Shown here: piece after piece, positions 32,711 through 43,594 of the stretch
Layout of the letters: each line of letters starts with the position of its first letter
Position numbering within the stretch: the first letter of the stretch is position 1
Source: Pyrenopolyporus hunteri
Taxonomy: Eukaryota > Ascomycota > Sordariomycetes > Xylariales > Hypoxylaceae
Assembly (NCBI GenBank): GCA_902806595.1
Contig: CADCXC010000003.1
Span: forward strand, 3,596,001-3,660,000
DNA: 64,000 bases
Reading direction: 5' to 3'
Notes under the pieces: model-generated
Database searches by the model: none
Told to the model about the DNA's origin: nothing
Seen by the model: only the letters and a program-made list of their open reading frames with translations
Program-made: the position numbers and the translations under genes

Positions 32711-35700
32711 ATGGTCCCCCCACCGCCATCTCACTCGCGATCTGGAACTTTCTCACCTGCTCCTGCTCAGAGTTTGCAGACAGGAATTTCACACTCTCCT
32801 CATCCGTCCCAGGCCGGTCCTCTGAGTGCTGGCGCAAGCCCCAGTACCAGCAGTCCGACCACGGGGGCCAGTTCTCTGACTAAAATTGTCGTCGCCCAGG
32901 TCTACCTTCTCCTAAGTACCATCAAGGAGGATAAGGACCGCGCCAAGTGGGAGCTTCAAGTAGATCAACTGAAAAAGGTACGTCGTCGCCCTCCTCCCCG
33001 AAGCAGCTCTCGGAGGCGTATGGATCATGCTAACCGGGCCTCGCCTACCTAGCTCCTCGATGATCACGGCATGGAGGTCTTCTCAAAGTATTTCACCCGG
33101 CTAGTAGCCGGTAATGCCCCCCAGATCTTCCCCGGGCTCAACCGGCCCGTTTCCAACCCTGGCAACTACTCCCTCCTGGTAGGGGAAATGGCCAAAATAT
33201 CGCACGACCTCGACCAAGCTTCCAAGATAGCCGAGTCGATCGAGACGGCAAACGAGGATATCTTCCGCGATTTCGATCTATCTACCTTCATGGAGCACTT
33301 CAAGCTCGATGCTCTGGAAAAGACTATACTGGCTCTGGCATTTAAGTTCGGGTCACGCCAGGATTTGAAGACTAAGGGTAGGTCGTCGCTGGTGTGTTCT
33401 TCGGATGCTGGTGTGAGTAAGCTAACCGTGTTCGTGGCTAAAGCCGACGCGATCCTCTCGACGAACTTCCCCACCTTCGTTAATATTATCTCCCGCCCGG
33501 ATTATGGCGATCATTCCGACTTAACACCTTCCTTCATCGCTACCATTGTCGATCGATATATTCAGGGCCACCCGCCCAACTTCAACTCGGCCGCTAAGCA
33601 CGAGCTCAGTCACAAGGTCCAGTCACGTTGGCTACAACAGCAGCAAGATCAAGCACCTCCCATGGAAGTTTTGGCTGCTTTAGATCTCATCAGAGTGCTA
33701 GGCGAGAAGCCCCCCAACGCCCTTGCCCTCTATATCCAACGGACCGGTACAGACTTTACCCGTGACGAGGAGACTTGCTTGGCTTACCTGCAAAATCGGC
33801 CTAATAATATACAGCTGAGTGAGGAACAGGTGTCGTCGGCTCTAACTTACACGACCGTTAGTATTACCTACCGTCATAATCCTTCCGTTCTCGTCGCCGC
33901 CCTTCGCCGCATACTCCCTCCTACTTTCCGTTGGCACGACGTGGTTGCGTATTTCGACCAGCGAGACGTGCGGGTGTCATCTGCGCAATTCCTGCGGCTA
34001 TACGAAGCACTTCTGCCTATTGCTCAAAACCAGGACGAGCAGTCCCCGCCCTTTAGTATTCAAAGTTTATGGGGGGGTTCTCACTGGGAAAACCCGGAGA
34101 CCCAGCTATCTTTCATATGCGCATTCGCGTCTTTGAGCCCGAACGAGCTCGATGCGAGCACCATCCCTGGGCTCCAACCGACCTTCACGCTTGACGAATA
34201 CGCAAACTCTCCCCCCGAGGTTCGTGAGCGAGCTGCAGTTGCTGTGAAGCATCCTCTCGTCTCGGCCCTAGCACTATCTGCCATCTTCCAGGTTGCGCTT
34301 CACTCATTGCACGCATCTCAGAGCACGGAGGCAAAACGGCTGTTCCAGGAGGTGGTTGTCCCGAACCTTGATATCTTCATTGTCTCCGCGTTCGGCGTCC
34401 CAAAACCTTGGCCGCCAATGGCTGTAGAAACTCTGGCGTCCCTGTTCGATAACTTCCTTCACCGACGATCCGAGTATCATGACTTTGTCCTAGACAGCCT
34501 CTGGAGAAAGGATAGGGACTGGGTGACGCAGAGGCTGGTAGACGCACATGCCATGAAACCCATGGATCTCACGCTTATATTTGAACACGTCATCAAGCAT
34601 GGCTGGCTGGACGAGCTCGTCTACCTACCTAATGGGTTTGGGTATGATCTCGCTGCTCTTGCCCACGCCGAAGGCCATCTTGATCTTTCTCAGTGGGCTC
34701 ACAATAATGCGGAGCGAAGTCCCGCCATATCTCAGTCACTTCTGCAATTTCTAATGATCAAGGCGAACCTCGAATTGCAATCGCAAAAGAACGGAGAGGG
34801 GCAGCCGGCACCTAAGACGACCACTCCCCTTCACGTTAAGACAGTGCTTGCTATGCTTCAGATCCTTGAGGATTTCTTACCACCTAACCCATTGCCGGAG
34901 TTGATTATAGTCCAGCGCGTGTGCATCACCGCATACCCCAGGCTAATCAACTACGGCGAAGGCTACGATGATATCATCGATGCTAATGGGAAGGATGGCA
35001 ACGGGCTGCCACCAGCCGCCGTCGCCAAGATGGAAGAGCACTATAAAAAGATGTATGGCGAGGATTCGGAGGTCAAATATGTCGTCCAAAAACTGGAAGA
35101 ATACAAGCACTCTCGTGTTCCCTTGGATCAAGACATCTTCGCGTGCATGATCCACGGGCTCTTCGATGAATATAGTCACTTCATAGACTATCCCCTGGAG
35201 GCACTGGCTACCACCGCGGTTCTGTTTGGCGGTATAATATCCCACAAATTGATCTCCGAGCTACCGCTGAAGATTGGACTTGGCATGATTCTCGAGTCGG
35301 TTAGGGATCACGGAATTAATAGTTCAATGTACAAATTCGGTCTTCAAGCTCTCATACAGATCATTCCTCGCTTCAGAGAGTGGCCAGGACTCTGTAAACA
35401 ACTGCTGCAGATTCCCGGCCTACGCGGAACCGAAGCCTATAGGAAGGCTGAAGAAGTCGTGAGGGAAGACGAGGAAGACCGGGCACGCAATCACAACGGC
35501 ACCGCAACGCCTAATCACGTAGGAAACGAGCCGCTAATGAACGGTAATGTTGACGGTCCAGAGCCACACCCGCCTCCTTTTGCATCGATCAACGTCGACC
35601 CGCCTCCCCAAGGGGTCGTCTTTGAAGATCCCGGTGTCGATGTACAAGACAGGATCCAGTTCGGTCTCAATAACCTAACGGCCAATTCTCTCCAATCAAC

Positions 35701-38700
35701 CTTCAGGGAGATCCATGATGCCTTGAGAGAACAGCACCAGCAATGGTTTGCTGGTCACCTCGTTGAAGAGCGGGCGAAGATGCAGCCCAATTTCCACCAG
35801 GTTTACCTCGACTTGGTGAAGCTCTTCGAAGATCAGCGTCTCTTGTCTGAGGTGCTAAGGCAAACGTATATCAGCGTTGCCCGAATGCTAAACTCAGAGA
35901 GCACAATGCAGAACTCGACGGATAGAACGCATCTGAAATACCTGGGAGCCTGGCTAGGACTCCTGACCATAGCAAGGGACCAGCCAATCAAGCATAAGAA
36001 TATCGCATTTAAGCAGCTGCTTATTGAGGCACACGACACTAAAAGACTGGTTGTCGTCGTACCCTTTGTCTGTAAGGTGCTGATCCAGGCCGCAAAGTCG
36101 ACCATCTTCCGGCCTCCGAATCCGTGGTTGATGGATATAATCCACCTCCTCATCGAGCTCTACCATCACGCCGAATTGAAGCTCAATCAAAAGTTCGAGA
36201 TTGAGGTCCTCTGTAAAGACCTTAACCTAGACCACAAGAGCATCGAGCCGTCGAGCGAACTTCAAGACCGCGTGCCAGTCGAGGAGGTAATTGATATGGC
36301 GGTTCAAGATCCTTTGGAGCATTTCGAAAACATGTCTATGAATGGGATGCCCGGCGCGGTCCCCGCCGGTCTCACGCCGCACCCTATCCCCGTCTCCATT
36401 CCGGATATTAGTTCGCTTTTGTCGATACCGCCAACAAATGAGATGGTCGTTAACAGCGCCCGTCTCCATGAGATTGTTCGCACCGCCGTAACCAAGGCGC
36501 TACAGGATATTATCCAGCCAGTTGTGGATAGGTCCGTGACTATCGCTGCGATAAGCACCCAACAGATGATTCATAAGGATTTCGCTACTGAGCCAGACGA
36601 GAACAAGCTTCGAACATCTGCGATCAACATGGTCAAAGCCACCGCGGGCAGCCTGGCCCAGGTTACTTCGAAGGAGCCCCTCAGAGCTAATATCACCAAC
36701 TACATGCGTAACGCCGCAACCGAGCTGCCTCACTCGCTTCCCGAAGGCACAATCATCATGTGTGTCAACTCAAACCTCGAGCTCGCGTGTAGTGTCATAG
36801 AGAAGCAAGCCGAGGAGCGAGCGGTACCGGAAATCGAAGAGATGATAGAGGCCGAAATAGAGGCCCGACGCCGTCACCGTCTACAACGCCCTAACGAACC
36901 CTATGTAGACCCTAGCCTCAGTAGATGGTCCATGACTATCCCGCATCCATACAAGCTCTCCCCCAATATGGCCGGGCTGAACGCGGAACAAATGGCCATC
37001 TACGAAGACTTTGCAAGGCAGCCGAGAGGTGCTACCCAAGCTGGTGCAGCCCACGCCGCGTCGGCTTCGGATGCGACTAGGAATATCGCGAACGAGGTCC
37101 TCCAGGATCAGTACAGCTCTGTTCCCAACCTTGCCACCCCGGCTGAGACGCCGTCCATACCTCACCTTAACACACAATTGCCCTATTCCCATGTACACGG
37201 CGGGATGGCCAACGGTCGCCCCTCGGCTCATCCCATGGACGGCAGAGGATTGATGGAAAAGGTGGAGAGGCTACTCTCCGAGCTCAAGCGTACTACTACG
37301 TCGACAGACGAAGAGCACTTTAGCGACCTTCCCAGATCGCATCCAGTCCTGGAAGTAGTTGACGTCTTCACCCAGCTCATCATCAACACGTCTCAAAACT
37401 CAGATGAGTTCGCTTTCTACGTGGCCGAGAAGATATGCCAGCTGCTCTTCAGCGGAGCCGACAACACACTCTTCCTAGAAAGTCTCGTCCACATCCTCGA
37501 GCAATTATTGAAGATTGCTGCCAGTTCGGGTACCGCGTTGCACGACCGCGTCCAGATCAGTTTCTACCAGCAGCCGCCCCAGAACATTCTCAACATTTCC
37601 TTGATTACCGCCTTACTTCCGACGGATTTCCTTGACCTGCACAGTATTGATCACATGATGGCCAAGATGCTGGCGCAGAGAGAGGAGGGATACCTAGAGT
37701 TCTTCGATAAGCTCTTAGATCTGACATTGTTTAACGAACGACCTATCGCGCTCTTCGCAGACTTTGTTCGCAGCCTGGAGGTCGCTTGGGATTGGATCAA
37801 CGAAGACCCCAGCCTCGAGGCCGGCCAGCGGCTAAAGTCGAAGTTCTTGAGCTCTGGTCTCATCAAGCCACAAAACCAGGGCGCAAACGATAACACGGAG
37901 CGTTTGGAGCAATTTGAGTATGTCTTTGACGAATGGGTTCGACTCTACAACAATTACAACGCCCCAGAAAAAGCCCAGGTAGCCTTCGTCAAGCAGATCC
38001 GCAACCAGAATATCATTGCGAATAAGGACGACTTCGTAATCTTTGCGCGAAGGGCCATCGACCTAACTGTAAACTACTACGAGCAGGTGTTACACGCAGG
38101 GGGCAGCAACGCCGAGGCTTTCGTCACCATAGATGCTCTTGTTAAAATGATCACAATCTTCGCTAAGGAAAGCGGTGCCGAGCACGACGATCCTAAGACC
38201 GGGATCCTACCTATTCTAGATGCCGTCACGTCGCTCTTTGCGGTTGTCCTCAATCACCATCACGTCACGCGGGGCGAACATTTTAATCAGAGAGTTTTCT
38301 TCCGCCTCTTCTCTATGCTCCTGCATAGCACCGATTCTATCTTTGCGGATACCCCGAACCCTGAGTTGTGCCGACAAGAGTTCCTGCTGCGGCTCGCTTG
38401 GACGTTCTTGCAAATCAATCCGGAGCGATTCCCCGGGTTTGCCTTCGGGTGGCTCGGCCTCATAGGACATCGACGCTTCATGCCTGACCTGCTTCTGCTT
38501 GAATCGAAACGCGGCTGGGTTCCCTATACCAAGCTCCTAAAATCCCTCCTGAAACATGTGTCGGCACACATGAAAGCGATTGACGTTACTGACGTCGTCA
38601 AGGAGTATTACCGCGCGGTCGTTAAGCTCCTAGTGATACTGGCCCATGACTTCACGGATTACATGTCGGCTAACGTTACTCGACTGTGCTTAAGCATCTC

Positions 38701-39468
38701 CCCTCATTGCACTCAGTTGAGAAATATTATTCTCAATTGTAGTCCGCGGTCAGAAAATGGGGATCTCATCTCTCAGGACTCGCAAGCAGACGCGGCCTCT
38801 AGTTTGTCGTATCTGAGAGAAGTTGGCATGTTGGAAATTCTGGAGCAACTTGTCCAGGCTCCACCCTCCGAGGACGCCATCGCGCACCTCACACACGCCA
38901 TTAACAAGGGGAACGCGAATGATACCACATACGGCAACGTACCGCTTGGCGTCGATTATAAGTTAATCGACGGTATTGTGACCTTCATCGGCCATCACGC
39001 TGTTACGAAAGCCCGCCAGGAGAGGCCGATATTCGTCCCCGGCTCCCCGGACGTCGCGACGCTGTCGTTATTAGTACACGAGCTACAGCCCCAGGCGCGA
39101 TATTTCCTCCTAAGCAGCATCGTCGACCGTCTACGACATTATAGTCCTATTACCGAGTACTTCAGCTATGTCATCTTCGACATATTTGGCCAAGATCTAA
39201 GCGACCCGGAGGAAGCCGATATCCGTCAACAAATAGTGCGCGTGCTACTGGAGCGAATCGCGGGTTTCTGGCCCCAGCCGTTTGGCCTCATGATGGTGAT
39301 TATGGAACTGGTGACCAAGGAGAAGTATCATTTCTTCGACCAGCCTTTTATCAAAGCAGACCGCGATGTAAGTGTTATTTTGCCGATCGTCACGCACAGG
39401 CCCGAAGCTAACTTGCGGGATAGATTGCGGATCAATTCATGGCCTTTGCCAGGCAGCATAATCAGTAA
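32711..39468 (+). CDS. NOT1: CCR4-NOT transcription complex scaffold subunit 1
   Basis: The model is join(32711..32977, 33053..33377, 33444..39367, 39424..39468), about 2186 aa. NOT1 is the scaffold of the CCR4-NOT deadenylase and holds CAF1/CCR4, NOT2/3 and RNA-binding partners. In order the protein shows a Ser/Pro-rich N-terminus, the N-terminal HEAT-like region, the TTP-binding-type MIF4G-like region (about residues 700-860; YVVQKLEEYKHSRVPLDQDIF), the CAF1-binding MIF4G domain (about 930-1130; FREIHDALREQHQQWFAGHLV), the DUF3819/CNOT1-M region (about 1185-1340) and the C-terminal NOT module (about 1715-2170). The second intron (33378-33443, 66 bp) has no stop and is a multiple of three; removing it restores KTKADAILSTNFPTF, which matches the family. 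The last intron (56 bp) gives the ending IADQFMAFARQHNQ; reading through it gives an unrelated tail. Function with PAB1 (6.4 kb) is established for the families. Confidence 0.95.
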
Positions 39469-40370
39469 ATATTAGACTAGCTACGCTTGGCACCAAACGG
39501 CGGGCGTCGTCAGTCAGCTATTTAATCTCCCAGCATGACATTAGATAGATAACTAATCGCAACGGCTCTTGAGCAACCAAGGCCTTACGTACGGGACGAG
39601 AGAAAAAAAGGAGTGCCTCGGGAAGTGCATGAAGGGGAAAAGAGGGTTCTTGAGGAAGTGATACCATAACGGCGCAGAACCAAAAACGCGGTAGATGGCC
39701 GCTGGCGAGTGGCATTTCATGGCGTCTTGGGTGAATTAACGAAACTTTGTAATGATTCCGCGACTAAGGCCGGGGGCTGCACGCATAAGGGCTACGAGGG
39801 CAACGGTTCGGATTTTTAGTGTGCAGCCACGCGGCCTGTGTATTAATATATAGAGGTAGATATGGCAGACGCGGATCTACGATCTACCCCCTAACGCGAC
39901 GCTGCGCCTTTCATGATTTGCTATGTAACGACATATCGAATTTGAAATATATATCTAAAAGCGCTCCTCTTATCATGTCTCCTCGAAACAGAAATGAAAC
40001 TCAAGAGGACATAATACTTATCTCTTCGTCAGTAATTTGTGAATACTGAAATCGTTTTCCCGCGCGTAGAAGTCGAAGCGAATATCTTGGCGCTTAGACG
40101 CGGATGACGTCGGTATTATATATTTTTGATTGTTTTCGACCCTCAGTGGATTACCTCTCACCCCTTTAATGACTCTCAACTTCAACAATCGAGGCTTGAT
40201 AAACTCAATAGTAATATAATTACAAGATATAGTAAAACACCTCCAGCCTCCCCCATTCTCCTTCCCGCACACACAGATACACACGGACGACCACATCCAT
40301 CCATCCATAGGCACCCACTTACGCAGGTAGGCAGGGCGAGCACGCCCCACGCCTCCAAACACCACTCACC
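39469..40370. other. Intergenic, no gene seen
   Basis: This is the 3' flank of NOT1 and the promoter of the antiporter gene. A pyrimidine/CA-rich leader precedes the ATG from about 40230 to 40370. Short open frames have no family features. Confidence 0.5.
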
Positions 40371-42248
40371 ATGCCCTCCCTCCCATACCACGAACCCTCC
40401 CTCACCAACATCCTCACCCTCTCCTCCTTCCTCCTCGCCCTCAACATCACCGACGCCCTGCTCGACCGCGCGCTGTACTGCGGGCTCGTCGGCCAGGTCC
40501 TCGTCGGCGCCGCCTGGGGGCCCCCCGCCGGCGGCGGCTGGCTCGACCCGGCGCTCCAGACCGCCGTCGTGCAGCTCGGGTTCCTCGGGCTCGCGCTGCT
40601 CGTGTTCGGCGGCGGCGCCGCCACCAGCGTCGCCGCCGTCGCGCGGAACCTGCCCCTCAGCGCCGCCGTCGCGCTCACGGGCGTCGCGGCCCCGATGGCC
40701 CTGAGCTTCGCGGCGCTCCGGCCGACGGCCCGCGCGGGCGCCGTACAGTGCTTCGCGGCTGGCGCGGCGCTGTGCTCTACTAGCTTGGGCACTACGTTCG
40801 CGGTCCTCGAGGCGAGCGGCCTTGCTAGGACTAGGTTGGGCACCCTGCTGGGCACCGCGGCGATGATGGATGATGTACTCGGCCTGGTCATGGTGCAGAT
40901 TGTCTCGAGCTTGGGCGCTGCGGCGGGCGGGGGCGAGGGCGAGGGCGAGGTGCGGATCGATGTTGGGGAGGCGGTGCTTAGGCCCGTGCTGGTCTCGCTC
41001 GGGTTCGCGGTCGCGGTTCCGGCGGCTTGTCGGTTTGTGTTGAGGCCGGTTGTTCTGCCTTGGGTGAGGGAGGTTAGGGCGAGGAATAGGGATGGATCGG
41101 AGGAGGGGAGAAGTGCGTGGTGGCGGCGGGGCAGAAATGTCCTGGATTCGAAACATACCGCTTTCGTGGCCCAGACGGCACTCTTGATCGCGCTTGTGGT
41201 GGGTGCTAGTTTTGCGGGCGCCTCGGTGCTGCTTGCTGCGTATCTTGCTGGGATCGTGGTTAGTTGGTGGGGAGAGACGCTACGCAATGACGATGACGGC
41301 TCCGCTACAGAGCGGCATGCAGTCGAGTCCCGCGGGGAGGGGACCAATGTCTCGCACACATCGGACCCTACGACATCGGCGCCCGTCGTCGATAGTAACG
41401 ACGCTTCGGCTCCATCTCAAGCGGCATCTCGTTCGGAATGTGAACGGGAACAAGAATCAGAACACTCTGGCTCTGGTATCTACGATACCTACTATTCCCA
41501 AGCAGTCCAGCGGATCCTGAAGCCGTTCTTCTTCGCATCCATCGGCTTCTCTATCCCTGTCTCCGATATGTTTTCCGGGGCAGTGGTGTGGCGTGGGATC
41601 ATCTACGGCGTGTTCATGGCGATTGGTAAAATATTATGCGGATTGTGGCTAGTCCGCTTCCCTATTTCCGTTAGCAGCATGTCACGGACATTCGCCTTCT
41701 TTATATCCTCTCGGTATCGCGCCCTGTTCTCTAGGTTCCGGCGGCAGGGGAAATCGAGCCCTTTACCACCGGCAAAAAATGAAGGCCCCGCGGAAGCAGT
41801 TCAGCTTCAACCAGTTACCGTTTCAACATCTCAGGCAGTCGCAAACGCTTTAGAGGATAACAGAGAACTCCCGAATCCATCTCAAGATATACAGCAACCA
41901 GTACCACCTTCCGACGGCCGTTCAGGGGGAACCACTACGCCAGCCAAGCCTCTTTCGCTCTACCCAGCTGCCATGATATCAAGCGCGATGGTAGCAAGGG
42001 GTGAAATAGGATTCCTGATCTCGGCGGTGGCAGAGAGTAAAGGCATATTCCGGCGGCCCTCCGACGACGCAGGTGCCGGAGCTTCGGAGCTCTTCCTCAT
42101 AGTAACTTGGGCTATTGTCCTATGCACCATCTTCGGGCCGATATGTGTCGGCATGCTCGTCAGGAGACTCAAGAAGCTCGAGGCGCGAGCCGCAAGGGCT
42201 AGGGATGGAGGGACGAGTAATGTCCTCGGCGTTTGGGGAATCTCGTGA
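40371..42248 (+). CDS. Cation/proton antiporter (CPA-type Na+/H+ exchanger family)
   Basis: The gene is a single exon of 625 aa. The protein has about 10-12 hydrophobic segments typical of sodium/hydrogen exchangers. The likely transport site is the paired acid DD at residues 167-168 in TAAMMDDVLGLVMVQIV, preceded by CSTSLGTTFAVLEASGL, which matches the CPA2 pattern. Later segments include SIGFSIPVSDMFSGAVVWRG and ISSAMVARGEIGFLISAVAESKG, whose Arg-Gly-Glu motif is also typical. A variable hydrophilic loop lies at about residues 300-380 and another at about 455-530. It probably exchanges Na+ or K+ for H+ at the plasma or an internal membrane. The ATG context (CTCACCATGCC) is good. The first 800 bp are strikingly GC-rich with Ala/Gly runs, unlike the second half and the neighbours. 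Confidence 0.88.
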   Translation: MPSLPYHEPSLTNILTLSSFLLALNITDALLDRALYCGLVGQVLVGAAWGPPAGGGWLDPALQTAVVQLGFLGLALLVFGGGAATSVAAVARNLPLSAAVALTGVAAPMALSFAALRPTARAGAVQCFAAGAALCSTSLGTTFAVLEASGLARTRLGTLLGTAAMMDDVLGLVMVQIVSSLGAAAGGGEGEGEVRIDVGEAVLRPVLVSLGFAVAVPAACRFVLRPVVLPWVREVRARNRDGSEEGRSAWWRRGRNVLDSKHTAFVAQTALLIALVVGASFAGASVLLAAYLAGIVVSWWGETLRNDDDGSATERHAVESRGEGTNVSHTSDPTTSAPVVDSNDASAPSQAASRSECEREQESEHSGSGIYDTYYSQAVQRILKPFFFASIGFSIPVSDMFSGAVVWRGIIYGVFMAIGKILCGLWLVRFPISVSSMSRTFAFFISSRYRALFSRFRRQGKSSPLPPAKNEGPAEAVQLQPVTVSTSQAVANALEDNRELPNPSQDIQQPVPPSDGRSGGTTTPAKPLSLYPAAMISSAMVARGEIGFLISAVAESKGIFRRPSDDAGAGASELFLIVTWAIVLCTIFGPICVGMLVRRLKKLEARAARARDGGTSNVLGVWGIS

Positions 42249-42540
42249 ATTAGGTCAATCTATAATGTATACTTTATTCAACGTATTTAACACTATTGAA
42301 CCCAGTTATAATCCTCTGAGTTTCATTGAAGAGTTTTATATTTACTATGAGCGCCGAACCTACTCCCTGGCTCTACCCCTTTCTAACGAATGGAATATTA
42401 TTCATTCGTTAGAGTGGTCGGGCCTCTGCATAACCCTTCAGGCACGACGACCAGAAACGCGGCCTTTAGCAAGTGAAAACCGGAGGGCCTATATCAACAG
42501 TTAGTTTCTTCAGTTGTCTAATTTTTATCAACACCTATAA
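42249..42540. other. Short intergenic gap between convergent genes
   Basis: The gap separates the 3' ends of the antiporter and the AA9-like gene. It is AT-rich and has no recognised element. Confidence 0.5.
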
Positions 42541-43594
42541 TCACGTACCAGGAATCTGGTAAGGTAGGTTATAGCCGCTGTCAATGTCAATGAGTAGGCC
42601 AGGGTCATTGTACTGTAAACACATTAGCTGTCCGGCGGCATACATGAGAGCGACGACTATAACTACCTTATAGACGCCAGGAATTTCGACTGTGGGTGGC
42701 TTTTTACTTCCCTTGCCGCCGGTGATATTGATTTGGGCGCATTCCAGCTATACTACGCGTCAGGAACATCTCTCAAAAGGACCTAGATTTGACTCCATCA
42801 AGCATCGCCCAACGGCTTAGAGGATCAAACGGAAACTCACCCAGATGTAGGAATTCCCCCGAGTGTGCGATGAACTCAGGGAGATCGCCTCGGCACGGAG
42901 GAGATACTGCCCGTCCTCAATGCACTCGGGGATCTTGATCTCCTGGTTGCCGCCGCTCTCACGGAGGCTATCGGTACCCCATTTTCCGTCGCTGATGCCT
43001 TCTTCCTGCACCTTGAACCAGCCGTCGCCGACGCCGTCATCTGTAGTCGCGTCCGCGACTTTTTTTAGGTAGGCCAGGATAGGACCTCTGTACCCCTGGC
43101 CTATCACGTCGTCGGGCCCAGCTGGTTTGCGTTCCTGTTAGTACGATACAGATACTACGGAAGGGTCACTGAGTCGCCTCGTACATTCTAGAGTTGCTCG
43201 CCAGATAGCGGTTACCGTCTCGCCGGCCTTGACGTTGATGACCTTGTCCGTAGGAGTACCTGTTTCGCTGTATCGGCCGCCGTTGCAAGTGAGGTTGGCG
43301 CTATTCAAATCCGTTATTGGCTGTGATACGGTTAATATCTGTCGTCCTGAAACCGGAATATTATTCCAAGAGAATACTGTCTAGTCTTCAGACATACATA
43401 ATTAGACGTAGGCGCGCGAACACCATATGCCACAGCTAGAAGGCCGTTAGTACATCGTAAAGTGGTACGTGACTATCGCTAACGGAACGAAACCCACGGT
43501 ATGTCTGTTCGCTTGTTTTGAGCTGGCAGAAGATCGTATAGCCTGAAGCTACTGAAACCAGGGCGGTGGTGGCACCAATACCGGAGAGTTTCAT
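42541..43594 (-). CDS. AA9 (GH61)-like LPMO homologue without the histidine brace, possibly a decayed gene
   Basis: I assembled five exons, complement(join(42541..42612, 42667..42747, 42841..43134, 43186..43320, 43454..43594)), 240 aa, a normal AA9 length. AA9 enzymes are secreted copper monooxygenases that cut cellulose. The family is clear: signal peptide MKLSGIGATTALVSVASG, then TIFCQLKTSEQTY, PITDLNSANLTCNGG, AGETVTAIWR, GPILAYLKKVADA, GVGDGWFKVQEEG, IPECIEDGQYLLRAEAISL, ECAQINITGGKGSKKP and YNDPG...YQIPGT. However, the mature N-terminal residue is Tyr19, not His, and the second copper His (SHKGP in relatives) is Tyr107 (GYRGP). The Gln before the axial Tyr is also lost (GNSY), and two extra residues (IWLEC) follow it. 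The exon 2/3 junction has its GT one base too late: using GTACGA (43184) creates a TGA. The product is probably inactive or the gene is a pseudogene. Confidence 0.75.

Noticed and set aside
40182..41359. Two minus-strand frames of more than 320 codons
   Set aside because: They arise from the GC-rich antiporter exon, where stop codons are rare on both strands; the + strand frame has the transporter motifs.
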